Of a stretch of DNA of 14,977 nt, positions 6,865-13,496 are shown one piece after another. Origin of the DNA: Gammaproteobacteria bacterium (GTDB taxonomy: Bacteria; Pseudomonadota; Gammaproteobacteria; Porifericomitales; Porifericomitaceae). The stretch spans positions 1-14,977 of the forward strand of contig JAPPQA010000046.1 in NCBI GenBank assembly GCA_028817255.1, read 5' to 3'. Made by a program: the position numbers and the translations under genes. The notes under the pieces were generated by a model. It had not been told where the DNA came from. It did not search any database and saw nothing but the letters and a program-made list of their open reading frames with translations. How positions within the stretch are numbered: the first letter of the stretch is position 1; each line of letters begins with the position of its first letter.

Positions 6865-7251
6865 ATGCGCAAAGCCATCGCCACCGAAGCCGCGCCGGCG
6901 GCCATCGGCGCCTACTCGCAGGCCATGCGGGCGGGCGATGCCGTCTATCTCTCCGGCCAGATCCCCCTGGACCCGGCAACGATGGAGCTGGTCACCGGCG
7001 ATATCGAGCAGGAAATCCGCCGCGTGCTGGAGAACCTGGCCGCCGTCGCACAGGCAGCGGGAGGAGGGCTGGACGATGTGGTCAAGCTGACGGTCTTCCT
7101 CGTGGACCTGGGACACTTCGCCACCGTCAACACGGTCATGGCGGAGTATTTCCAGGCGCCCTACCCGGCCCGCGCCGCGGTCGGCGTCGCCGCCCTGCCC
7201 AAGGGCGCCCGCGTCGAAATGGACGCCGTCCTGTATCTCCCGAAGACCTAG
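6865..7251 (+). CDS. ridA: RidA family reactive intermediate/imine deaminase
   Basis: At 128 residues this is the full RidA (YjgF/YER057c/UK114) length. The cytosolic trimeric enzyme hydrolyses reactive 2-aminoacrylate and similar enamine/imine products of PLP enzymes to 2-ketoacids and ammonia. The N-terminal IGAYSQA (14-20), the Y-L-S-GQIP core, the key arginine R103 in PYPARAAVGV and the glutamate E118 in RVEMDAV are all present. The ATG at 6865 gives the conserved N-terminus, but the only good ribosome-binding sequence (GGAGG, 6846-6850) is 14 nt away, longer than usual. The tRNA and its terminator lie immediately upstream, so promoter and leader are squeezed into about 35 nt or expression comes by read-through. 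Confidence 0.93.
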   Translation: MRKAIATEAAPAAIGAYSQAMRAGDAVYLSGQIPLDPATMELVTGDIEQEIRRVLENLAAVAQAAGGGLDDVVKLTVFLVDLGHFATVNTVMAEYFQAPYPARAAVGVAALPKGARVEMDAVLYLPKT

Positions 7252-7255
7252 GCAA

Positions 7256-7279
7256 CTAGACAGCAGGCTAGACAGCAGG
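7256..7279. repeat. Perfect 12-bp tandem duplication between ridA and rnt
   Basis: CTAGACAGCAGG occurs twice in direct succession (7256-7267 and 7268-7279) in the gap between the convergent genes. It contains no coding sequence and looks like a recent slippage duplication. Confidence 0.9.
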
Positions 7280-7296
7280 CGACTCCCGGACGACGC

Positions 7297-8001
7297 TCAG
7301 GGCTTGCCCCGCCAGGCGCCCCGCGGCATCTCCGGCCCGGCTTCCCGCCCCGCCTCCGGTTCCGACATCGGCACCGGCTCGCCGCACCGTTGCAGCATCC
7401 GCTCCCAGCGATTGACCATGGTGCAGAACAGCTGCGCCGTGCGCTCCGCGTCGTAAAGGGCGGAATGCGCCTGCGACTCGTTCCAGGCCAGCCCCGCCGC
7501 CTGCACCGCCCGCGACAATACGGTCTGGCCGTAGATCAGGCCGCCCAGGGTGGCCGTGTCGAAGGTGCTGAAGGGGTGAAAGGGACAGTTGCGAATACCC
7601 GTGCGGTGCACGGCGGCCTTGACGAAGGAGAGGTCGAAAAAGGGATTGTGCCCGACCAGAATGGCGCGCTGGCAGGCATTGCGGCGCATCGCTTTGCGCA
7701 CGACCTTGAACATCTCTTGCAGCGCCTGATGTTCCGACACGGGATAGCGCAAGGGGTTGTACGGGTCTATGCCGGTGAACTCCAGCGAGGCCGGATCCAG
7801 GTTGGCGCCGGGGAAGGGCTCCAGATGGTGGTGGCTGGTTTCTTCTATTTCCAGGCCCTGTTCGGCGATGCGCAGGGTCACCGCCGCGATCTCCAGCAGG
7901 GCGTCGGTCTGCGCGTGAAACCCGGCCGTTTCCACATCCACCACTACCGGCAGGAAACCCCGGAAGCGGCGGTCGAAGGGCCTTGCCGCTAACTGCGTCA
8001 C
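7297..8001 (-). CDS. rnt: Ribonuclease T
   Basis: This DEDDh 3'-5' exonuclease trims the 3' ends of tRNAs and other stable RNAs and aligns with E. coli RNase T over its whole length. Exo I is DVETAGF with D22 and E24, Exo II is HNPFFDLSF, and Exo III is QAHSALYDAERTAQLF with the catalytic His and Asp. The RFRGF..VVVDVETAGF start and the FNGIDP-like and FHPFSTFDT stretches are also family traits. The GTG at 8001 is the only sensible start: it reproduces the family N-terminus and lies 7 nt after the pyrC stop, so translation is probably coupled, since no Shine-Dalgarno is visible. The 234-residue product has a short Glu/Arg/Gly-rich C-terminal extension beyond the usual length. Confidence 0.92.
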   Translation of the reverse strand: MTQLAARPFDRRFRGFLPVVVDVETAGFHAQTDALLEIAAVTLRIAEQGLEIEETSHHHLEPFPGANLDPASLEFTGIDPYNPLRYPVSEHQALQEMFKVVRKAMRRNACQRAILVGHNPFFDLSFVKAAVHRTGIRNCPFHPFSTFDTATLGGLIYGQTVLSRAVQAAGLAWNESQAHSALYDAERTAQLFCTMVNRWERMLQRCGEPVPMSEPEAGREAGPEMPRGAWRGKP

Positions 8002-8008
8002 GGGGGGG

Positions 8009-9070
8009 TCACGCCGCGCGCAGCTGCCAGTGGCAGGGCTGCCCCGCCCGCAGGGGCACCAGGGTGTCGGGGCCGAAAGGCAATTCGGAGGGCACCGTCC
8101 AGTCGGCGCGATGCAGGACGAGCCGCTGCCCGTTGCGGGGCAGGCGGTAGAAATCGGCGCCGTGGAAGGCGGCGAAGGCCTCCAGCCGCTCCAGGCGTCC
8201 GGCCGCCTCGAAGACCTCGGCGTAGAGTTCCACGGCCGCGTGGGCCGAGTAGATGCCGGCGCAGGCACAGCCCCGTTCCTTGGCGGGGCGCGAATGCGGC
8301 GCGCTGTCGGTGCCCAGAAAGAAGCGCGGATGCCCGCCGGTGGCCGCCTCGATCAGCGCCTGCCGGTGCTGCTCCGCCTGCGGCACGGGCAGGCAATAGT
8401 GGTGCGGGCGCATCCTGCCCTGCGCGAACATGGCGTTGCGGCTCAGCAACAGATGTTGCGGCGTGATCGTGGCCGCCAGGAGTTGCGGGCCATCGCGCAC
8501 GCATTGCACCCCCTCGCGGGTGCTGACGTGCTCCAAAACCACGCGCAGGCCGGGAAAGCGCCGCAACAGCGGCAGCAGTACCCGTTCGATAAAGAACGCC
8601 TCCCGCGAGAAGACATCCACCTCGGGGTCGGCCAGTTCGCCGTGCACCTGCAAAGGCAGGCCGCGCTTCTCCATCTCCTCCAGGACGGGATAGACCCGTT
8701 CCGGCGAGCGCACGCCGAATTCGGCGCCGGTGGTGGCCCCTGCCGGGTAATACTTCATCCCCAGGACGAAGCCGCTGTCGCAGGCGCGGGCGACCTCCCG
8801 GAGCGGGGTTTCTTCGCTCAGGTACAAGGCCATCCAGGGCTGGAAGGAGGTCTCCGCCGGCAGGGCGTCGAGGATTCGGCGACGGTAGCGCCCCGCCTGC
8901 GCTACGTCCAGGATCGGCGGCGCCAGGTTCGGCATGACCAGCGCGCGGGCAAAACGGCGGGCGCTGTCCGCGGCCACCGCCGCCAATTGCGCGCCGTCGC
9001 GCAGGTGCAAATGCCAATCGTCCGGCCTGGTAATCGTGAGGGTTTGCCCCGTTTCCACCCCTGCCTCCAA
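8009..9070 (-). CDS. pyrC: Dihydroorotase (dimeric E. coli type)
   Basis: PyrC catalyses the reversible cyclisation of carbamoyl-aspartate to dihydroorotate, the third step of pyrimidine synthesis. The 353-residue protein follows E. coli PyrC closely. It has metal-binding H20 and H22 in DDWHLHLRDG, VMPNLAPP, the lysine that becomes carboxylated (K106 in GMKYYPAGATT), metal histidines in VHGE and EHVST, and the catalytic aspartate in GTDSAPHS. The start is unusual. The sequence offers TTG 9070 or GTG 9058, both preceded by GGAGG at good spacing. An ATG at 9083 is out of frame because a 13-bp block is duplicated at 9057-9082, and removing one copy restores an in-frame ATG. rnt follows in the same operon. 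Confidence 0.94.
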   Translation of the reverse strand: MEAGVETGQTLTITRPDDWHLHLRDGAQLAAVAADSARRFARALVMPNLAPPILDVAQAGRYRRRILDALPAETSFQPWMALYLSEETPLREVARACDSGFVLGMKYYPAGATTGAEFGVRSPERVYPVLEEMEKRGLPLQVHGELADPEVDVFSREAFFIERVLLPLLRRFPGLRVVLEHVSTREGVQCVRDGPQLLAATITPQHLLLSRNAMFAQGRMRPHHYCLPVPQAEQHRQALIEAATGGHPRFFLGTDSAPHSRPAKERGCACAGIYSAHAAVELYAEVFEAAGRLERLEAFAAFHGADFYRLPRNGQRLVLHRADWTVPSELPFGPDTLVPLRAGQPCHWQLRAA

Positions 9071-9082
9071 CCCCTGCCTCCA
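9057..9082 (-). repeat. 13-bp tandem duplication at the pyrC start
   Basis: On the - strand TGGAGGCAGGGGT is present twice in a row (9082-9070 and 9069-9057). Each copy contains a Shine-Dalgarno-like GGAGG. The extra copy shifts the ATG at 9083 one base out of the pyrC frame, leaving TTG 9070 and GTG 9058 as starts. Confidence 0.9.
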
Positions 9083-9143
9083 TTGCCCGTCCCAAGCCGC
9101 GGGCCGTGCCGGAGAATGCGCTAGTGCCGTCTGAAGATGATGA

Positions 9144-9152
9144 TGCTATAAT
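9144..9152 (+). promoter_or_regulatory. Extended -10 promoter for the peroxiredoxin gene
   Basis: TGCTATAAT is a perfect extended -10 element (TGnTATAAT, hexamer 9147-9152). Extended -10 promoters tolerate the poor -35 seen here. Transcription would start near 9159, giving a leader of about 48 nt. On the opposite strand a TATGAT (9156-9151) overlaps it and could serve pyrC, making this a compact divergent promoter. Confidence 0.6.
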
Positions 9153-9206
9153 CATACACGAAACAGTGGCGGGAAACGGGGATTCAGAACCCGGGAGGAT
9201 GAACGC

Positions 9207-9842
9207 ATGGCACTGCAACTTGGAGACACCGCGCCGGATTTCACGGCGGAAACCACGGAAGGGAGCATACGGTTCCACGAATGGATTGGGGATCAATGGG
9301 CCGTCCTGTTCTCGCACCCCAAGGACTTTACCCCGGTGTGCACTACCGAACTGGGCGAGGCATCGCGGCTGAAAGGGGAATTCGAGAAACGCGGCGTAAA
9401 GCTGATCGGGCTGAGCGTGGACGATGTGAACGCTCATCGCAAGTGGGCGGAAGACATCCGCGAGACCCAGCGCCAGGAGCTGAACTTTCCCTTGATCGGC
9501 GACAAGGGCGGCGCCGTCGCCGATCTGTACGGCATGATCCATCCCAAGGCGAACGACACCCTGACGGTGCGCTCGGTATTCGTGATCTCGCCCGACCGGA
9601 AGATCCGGCTGATGATCACCTACCCTGCCAGCACCGGCCGCGACTTCGACGAGATCCTGCGGGTCATTGACTCGCTGCAACTCACGTCCCGGTTCCAGGT
9701 CGCCACCCCGGTGAACTGGAGGTCGGGAGAAGACGTGATCATCGTCCCCAGCGTATCCGACGAGGAAGCGCGCAAGAAATTCCCGGAAGGCTGGGAGGCG
9801 CCCCGGCCCTACCTGCGCATCGTCAAGCAACCGCGCTCCTGA
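9207..9842 (+). CDS. 1-Cys peroxiredoxin (Prx6 family)
   Basis: This 211-residue protein reduces hydrogen peroxide and organic hydroperoxides in the cytosol. The peroxidatic cysteine C45 lies in the family motif PKDFTPVCTTE (38-48), with T42 as its activator. It is the only cysteine in the protein, so resolution must come from another thiol, as in 1-Cys enzymes. The long C-terminal domain (VATPVNWRSGEDVIIVPSVS and the following stretch) identifies the Prx6 rather than the AhpC/Prx1 subgroup, and the length is typical. A good ribosome-binding site (GGGAGGAT) precedes the ATG, and an extended -10 promoter lies 55-63 nt upstream. tas follows 48 nt downstream in the same direction and may be co-transcribed as an oxidative-stress or redox pair. 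Confidence 0.94.
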   Translation: MALQLGDTAPDFTAETTEGSIRFHEWIGDQWAVLFSHPKDFTPVCTTELGEASRLKGEFEKRGVKLIGLSVDDVNAHRKWAEDIRETQRQELNFPLIGDKGGAVADLYGMIHPKANDTLTVRSVFVISPDRKIRLMITYPASTGRDFDEILRVIDSLQLTSRFQVATPVNWRSGEDVIIVPSVSDEEARKKFPEGWEAPRPYLRIVKQPRS

Positions 9843-9890
9843 GCCGTCGCAATCGGCGGCAACGCCAGGGAGACAGAAAGGGGAACGGAG

Positions 9891-10937
9891 ATGCAATATC
9901 GAAAGCTGGGCGCGACCGACCTGGAGGTAAGCCTCATCTGCCTGGGCACCATGACCTGGGGAGAGCAGAACACCGAGGCCGAGGCGCACGCGCAGATCGA
10001 AATCGCCCTGGAAGCCGGCGTCAACTTCATAGACACGGCCGAACTCTACCCGGTGCCGCCCAAGGCCGACACGCAGGGCCTGACCGAAAGTTACCTCGGC
10101 AACTGGCTGCATAAAAATCCGGCGCGCCGGGAGCGCTTGGTCATCGCCACCAAGGCGGCGGCGGCAGCCGACTGGATCTCCTACCTGCGTAACGGGGAGG
10201 CGCGCCTGGACGAGGCCAACCTCCGCACTGCGCTGGAGACCAGCCTGCAACGCCTGCGCACCGACTACGTGGACCTCTACCAGGTGCACTGGCCGGAGCG
10301 GGCAACCAACTTCTTCGGACGCCTGGGATACCGCGAGCACCGGCCGGAAAAGGACGGCGTGCCGATCGCCGAGACCCTGGAGGCGCTGGCCAAACTGGTG
10401 CAGGAGGGCAAGGTCCGCCACATCGGCATATCCAACGAGACGCCCTGGGGGGTGACGGAATACCTGCGGCTGGCCCGGCAGCACGATTGGCCGCGGATCG
10501 TATCCGTGCAGAACCCCTATAACCTGCTGAACCGCAGCTTCGAGGTCGGTCTGGCCGAGATCGCCTGCCGGGAAAGGGTCGGCTTGCTGGCCTACTCGCC
10601 GCTGGCCTTCGGCGCGCTGAGCGGCAAATACCTGGATGGGGCACGGCCGTCCGGCGCCCGCCTGACCTTGTTCACCCACTTCACCCGCTATCTGAACGAC
10701 CGCGCCACCGCGGCGACCCGCGACTACGTGCAGCTGGCGCAACGCCACGACCTGGACCCCGCGCAGATGGCCCTGGCTTTCGTCAACGCCCAGCCTTTTC
10801 TCACCAGCAACATCATCGGCGCCACCCAGGTAGAACAACTGCGCACCGATCTGGCGAGCGCCGAGGTCGCGCTCTCCGCGGAAGTGCTGGAAGAGATCGG
10901 CAAGGTCCACGACGCCAACCCCAATCCGGCGCCCTAG
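9891..10937 (+). CDS. tas: NADP(H)-dependent aldo-keto reductase, Tas type
   Basis: A full-length (348-residue) aldo-keto reductase matching E. coli Tas from end to end. Shared stretches include LGTMTWGEQN, AELYPVPPKADTQGLTE, DLYQVHWPERATN, VQNPYNLLNRSFEVGLAE and DPAQMALAFV. The catalytic tetrad is visible as D48, Y53, K88 and H133 in the TIM-barrel scaffold. Tas reduces carbonyl compounds; its natural substrate is poorly defined, although E. coli tas can restore prephenate-dependent growth of a tyrosine auxotroph. A purine-rich ribosome-binding region (AAAGGGGAACGGAG) lies before the ATG. The restriction-modification DNA begins immediately after the stop. Confidence 0.93.
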   Translation: MQYRKLGATDLEVSLICLGTMTWGEQNTEAEAHAQIEIALEAGVNFIDTAELYPVPPKADTQGLTESYLGNWLHKNPARRERLVIATKAAAAADWISYLRNGEARLDEANLRTALETSLQRLRTDYVDLYQVHWPERATNFFGRLGYREHRPEKDGVPIAETLEALAKLVQEGKVRHIGISNETPWGVTEYLRLARQHDWPRIVSVQNPYNLLNRSFEVGLAEIACRERVGLLAYSPLAFGALSGKYLDGARPSGARLTLFTHFTRYLNDRATAATRDYVQLAQRHDLDPAQMALAFVNAQPFLTSNIIGATQVEQLRTDLASAEVALSAEVLEEIGKVHDANPNPAP

Positions 10938-10945
10938 CCGGGCCC

Positions 10946-12082
10946 ATGCCCTGGGCCGGAACAAGGGCTGGGGACCCGCGAAGCCGAAACAGAGACAGGA
11001 CATTGTCGCCGCACGTATCGAAATCCCGCAAAACCGGCATTGCCGGGGCATTCTCTGAATATATCGAATCTCCCGAAATCGGACCGTTATTCCTGCATGG
11101 CAACGCCCTGGATATATTGGGGCAACTGCCGGATCGCTGCATAGACTGTTGTATGACGTCGCCGCCGTATTGGCGCCATCGGCAATACGAGGAGGGAGGC
11201 ATCGGCCTGGAACGCGCGCATCTCGATTACGTAAAAAACCTGGCGGCGGTATTTCTCGAATTAAAGCGCATCCTCAAGGATGCCGGATCGTTTTGGCTGA
11301 ATATGGGGGATGCATACGAGGGCAAGCGGTTGCTGGGCATTCCCTGGAGGCTCGCCTTCGAATTAATGGACCGCCAGGGGTGGATTCTGAGGAACGAGGT
11401 CGTCTGGAACAAAGTCAAGGGCGGCCCCGATAACGCAAAGGATAAGCTGGGCAATATCCACGAGCAGGTATTCCACTTCGTAAAGACGCCCAGGGATTAT
11501 TACTACGACAGCGATTCGATTCGCTCCGCGCCGTCCAGAACCAGGGTGGTCAACGGCGCGGTTGTCTCTGCGACCGGCGTGCGCGGGGTCAGGTACAAGC
11601 GGCAGATCGAATTATCAACCGCATTGACGGCCGAAGAGAAAGGAAACGCCATGGCCGCGCTGGAAAAAATCCTGCAGGAAATCTCCGGCAACCGGCTCTC
11701 CGATTTCAGAATGATTATTCGCGGGCAGCAAAGAACGACGCATTCCGATTCGAGAAAGGTCTCCGGCAGGGCAAAAGAACTGCATAAAAAAGGATTTTAT
11801 TTCCTCAAGTACCACCCCAACGGCAGCAAACCCAGAGACGTTTGGGACATTCTCCCCGAGGATACGCAGAAACGCGAAAGACATTATGCCGCCTACCCGG
11901 AAGACCTTTGCAAAATACCCATTCTTGCCACCTGCCCCGGGGATGGAGTGGTCCTGGACCCTTTTTCGGGCACCGGCACGACCATGCTGGTGGCAAGGCA
12001 ACTGGGCAGGAAATCGCTGGGAATCGATCTTTCCGGGGAATATATACGGATGGCGAAAGACCGCTGCAGAATACTCATATAG
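10946..12082 (+). CDS. Type II DNA methyltransferase, beta-class (TSPPY, probably N4-cytosine)
   Basis: The catalytic motif TSPPYW is at residues 71-76 and the SAM-binding motif DPFSGTGTT at 338-346, close to the C-terminus. This order (IV, target recognition, then I) defines beta-class amino-methyltransferases. The SPPY rather than NPPY/DPPY form favours N4-cytosine, though N6-adenine is possible. Residues ~150-320 between the motifs should form the target-recognition domain. It protects DNA from the NotI-like endonuclease whose gene starts 8 nt downstream. The start is uncertain. ATG 10946 is the first in-frame codon, but its first 19 codons are GC-rich like the tas tail and lack a Shine-Dalgarno. 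TTG 11003 (residue 20) sits where base composition drops and may be the original start. Length is 378 residues from the ATG. Confidence 0.87.
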   Translation: MPWAGTRAGDPRSRNRDRTLSPHVSKSRKTGIAGAFSEYIESPEIGPLFLHGNALDILGQLPDRCIDCCMTSPPYWRHRQYEEGGIGLERAHLDYVKNLAAVFLELKRILKDAGSFWLNMGDAYEGKRLLGIPWRLAFELMDRQGWILRNEVVWNKVKGGPDNAKDKLGNIHEQVFHFVKTPRDYYYDSDSIRSAPSRTRVVNGAVVSATGVRGVRYKRQIELSTALTAEEKGNAMAALEKILQEISGNRLSDFRMIIRGQQRTTHSDSRKVSGRAKELHKKGFYFLKYHPNGSKPRDVWDILPEDTQKRERHYAAYPEDLCKIPILATCPGDGVVLDPFSGTGTTMLVARQLGRKSLGIDLSGEYIRMAKDRCRILI

Positions 12083-12089
12083 CGCCATC

Positions 12090-12941
12090 ATGAGTAAAGT
12101 CAGCGAGTTATTTGGAATCCCCGTACAAGGCATTACCCCAGGTGTGGCAGGCGAAATCTTACGATGCCAGGAATGCCCTTATACAGAGACAAAATGTTTC
12201 AAGGTTCGCAAAAGCGAACCGGAGATTTCCATTGGCACCTGTGCGGTAAAACACGGGCGCAAGAACCGCGATATAATCATTTGTCCGAATAGAATGTTGC
12301 AGAAGAAGCAGATCTTTCTCGATTGCATCCATCTGCTTACCAAGCACGAGCCTGGAAATGAATTCCACATTGTTTCCGAGATAAAAGTTCCTGGCGGCAG
12401 CGTTGATTATTTCCTGGTATCCGCAAAGAACGGGAAAGCAAGGGACTTTGCGGGAATAGAGGTCCAGACACTGGATACGACCGGAACCGCCTGGCCCGAG
12501 CGCCAAAGATTACTGCAGAAACAAGGAATAGAAATTGATAACAGCGCTGTCGAATCAACACGGCGATTCGGCATGAATTGGAAAATGACGGCGAAAACGG
12601 CCCTTGTCCAGATACATCACAAAATAGATACATTCGAGCACAGCGGGAAATGTCTCATCCTCGTCATTCAAAATTGCCTGCTGGATTACATGCAACGGGA
12701 ATTTGACTTCGGACACTTGTCGGACTCTGGCAAGATCGGCGATTCGATGCATATACATTCCTATGCGCTAAGAACGGAAAGCAAAAATTATACGATTGCG
12801 TTAGACCAACGGTTGAGCACCGACGCGAAAGGCGTGGCGGCCTGTCTTGGTTTAAAGCGCGATGCGAAGATGGATCTGGCGCGGCTCCTGAAAGAAATAG
12901 AACAGCGACTATCGGGCGAAACTTTACTGACGCTGATATGA
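12090..12941 (+). CDS. NotI-family type II restriction endonuclease
   Basis: This 283-residue protein shows the hallmarks of the NotI endonuclease family. A cysteine cluster in the N-terminal half (C26, C29 in CP-Y, C36, C51 in GTCAV, C65 in IICPNR) matches the four-cysteine iron site of NotI, whose own sequence contains CPF, VCVV and VCPNR at corresponding places. The catalytic core has D106 (GGSVDYF) and E124-x-Q126 in GIEVQTLDTTG, the same PD-(D/E)xK variant with glutamine replacing lysine and the same following LDxxG/MDxxG segment. It should cut DNA at the site methylated by the upstream gene. It is shorter than NotI, and the C-terminal half shows little recognisable similarity. There is no Shine-Dalgarno, so translation is probably coupled to the methyltransferase. 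Composition is AT-rich compared with the flanks, indicating horizontal transfer. Confidence 0.87.
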   Translation: MSKVSELFGIPVQGITPGVAGEILRCQECPYTETKCFKVRKSEPEISIGTCAVKHGRKNRDIIICPNRMLQKKQIFLDCIHLLTKHEPGNEFHIVSEIKVPGGSVDYFLVSAKNGKARDFAGIEVQTLDTTGTAWPERQRLLQKQGIEIDNSAVESTRRFGMNWKMTAKTALVQIHHKIDTFEHSGKCLILVIQNCLLDYMQREFDFGHLSDSGKIGDSMHIHSYALRTESKNYTIALDQRLSTDAKGVAACLGLKRDAKMDLARLLKEIEQRLSGETLLTLI

Positions 12942-13483
12942 ACGCGCCCCACATGCGAAAGACAGGCTTTGCTACGGGCGTCTTTCGGCGGCCGGGTAAG
13001 GCGCTGGGCGCCCTGCTGGCGCTGGCCTTGTGCGCGGCGCCCGGCCAGGCGGCGGCCGACTGCCACCGGGGGACTTTTGCCGAGCGGCGCTTCGTGGAAC
13101 GCTTCGTTTTCCCCGATGCGCGAACGGTGGGCGTGGTGGCCGAGGGGGAATGCGAAGCGGCCAGCATCGGCAGTTACGGATTGCGGATCTACTCCGGGAA
13201 CGACCCACGCTTCCCGACAGACGACTTTATTGCCGGTCTTGTGAGACCCCGCGACGGCGCGGTGGAGGGCGTGGATTTCCACGACGTGGACGACGACGGC
13301 AAGGGCGACATTGTCGTCACGATCAGGAGCGCCGGCAGTGCCGGGTTCCTTTCGGGCGATGCGTTCCGTTACCGGGACGGCGCCCTGACGCTGCTGGCCA
13401 CCGTGGGCCGGGACACGGACCTGCACTCGAATGCCGATGTGCTACAGGCGCTGCGACGCCGCCTGGCGGCGCCGGCCAGGTAA
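12938..13483 (+). CDS. pliI: PliI-like periplasmic inhibitor of I-type lysozyme
   Basis: The 181-residue product starts with a basic stretch and a hydrophobic core (LGALLALALCAAPGQAAA, 23-40), a signal peptide with likely cleavage near A40. The mature domain contains the SIGSYGLRIY, DDFIAGLVRPRDG, DVDDDGKGDIVVTIRSAGSAG and GDAFRYRDG segments characteristic of PliI-type proteins, which bind invertebrate-type lysozyme in the periplasm and protect cell-wall peptidoglycan. C42 and C72 could form a disulfide. The ATG at 12938 overlaps the endonuclease stop in an ATGA tetranucleotide. A second in-frame ATG at 12953 is an equally plausible start, and neither has a good Shine-Dalgarno. GC content returns to the backbone level here, so the gene is not part of the transferred block. 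The family call comes from motif recognition, not a search. Confidence 0.78.
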   Translation: MNAPHMRKTGFATGVFRRPGKALGALLALALCAAPGQAAADCHRGTFAERRFVERFVFPDARTVGVVAEGECEAASIGSYGLRIYSGNDPRFPTDDFIAGLVRPRDGAVEGVDFHDVDDDGKGDIVVTIRSAGSAGFLSGDAFRYRDGALTLLATVGRDTDLHSNADVLQALRRRLAAPAR

Positions 13484-13496
13484 AAGGGACACGCGA

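Noticed and set aside
7998..11051. A very long (about 1,000-codon) open frame on the - strand
   Set aside because: It runs antisense through tas and the peroxiredoxin and out of frame through pyrC. Its translation is repetitive and low-complexity, whereas the three genes it covers are unmistakable. It is an artefact of high GC.
12082..12941. A controller (C) protein or Vsr repair gene within either restriction-modification system
   Set aside because: No helix-turn-helix-sized frame precedes either operon, and no Vsr-like sequence is present.
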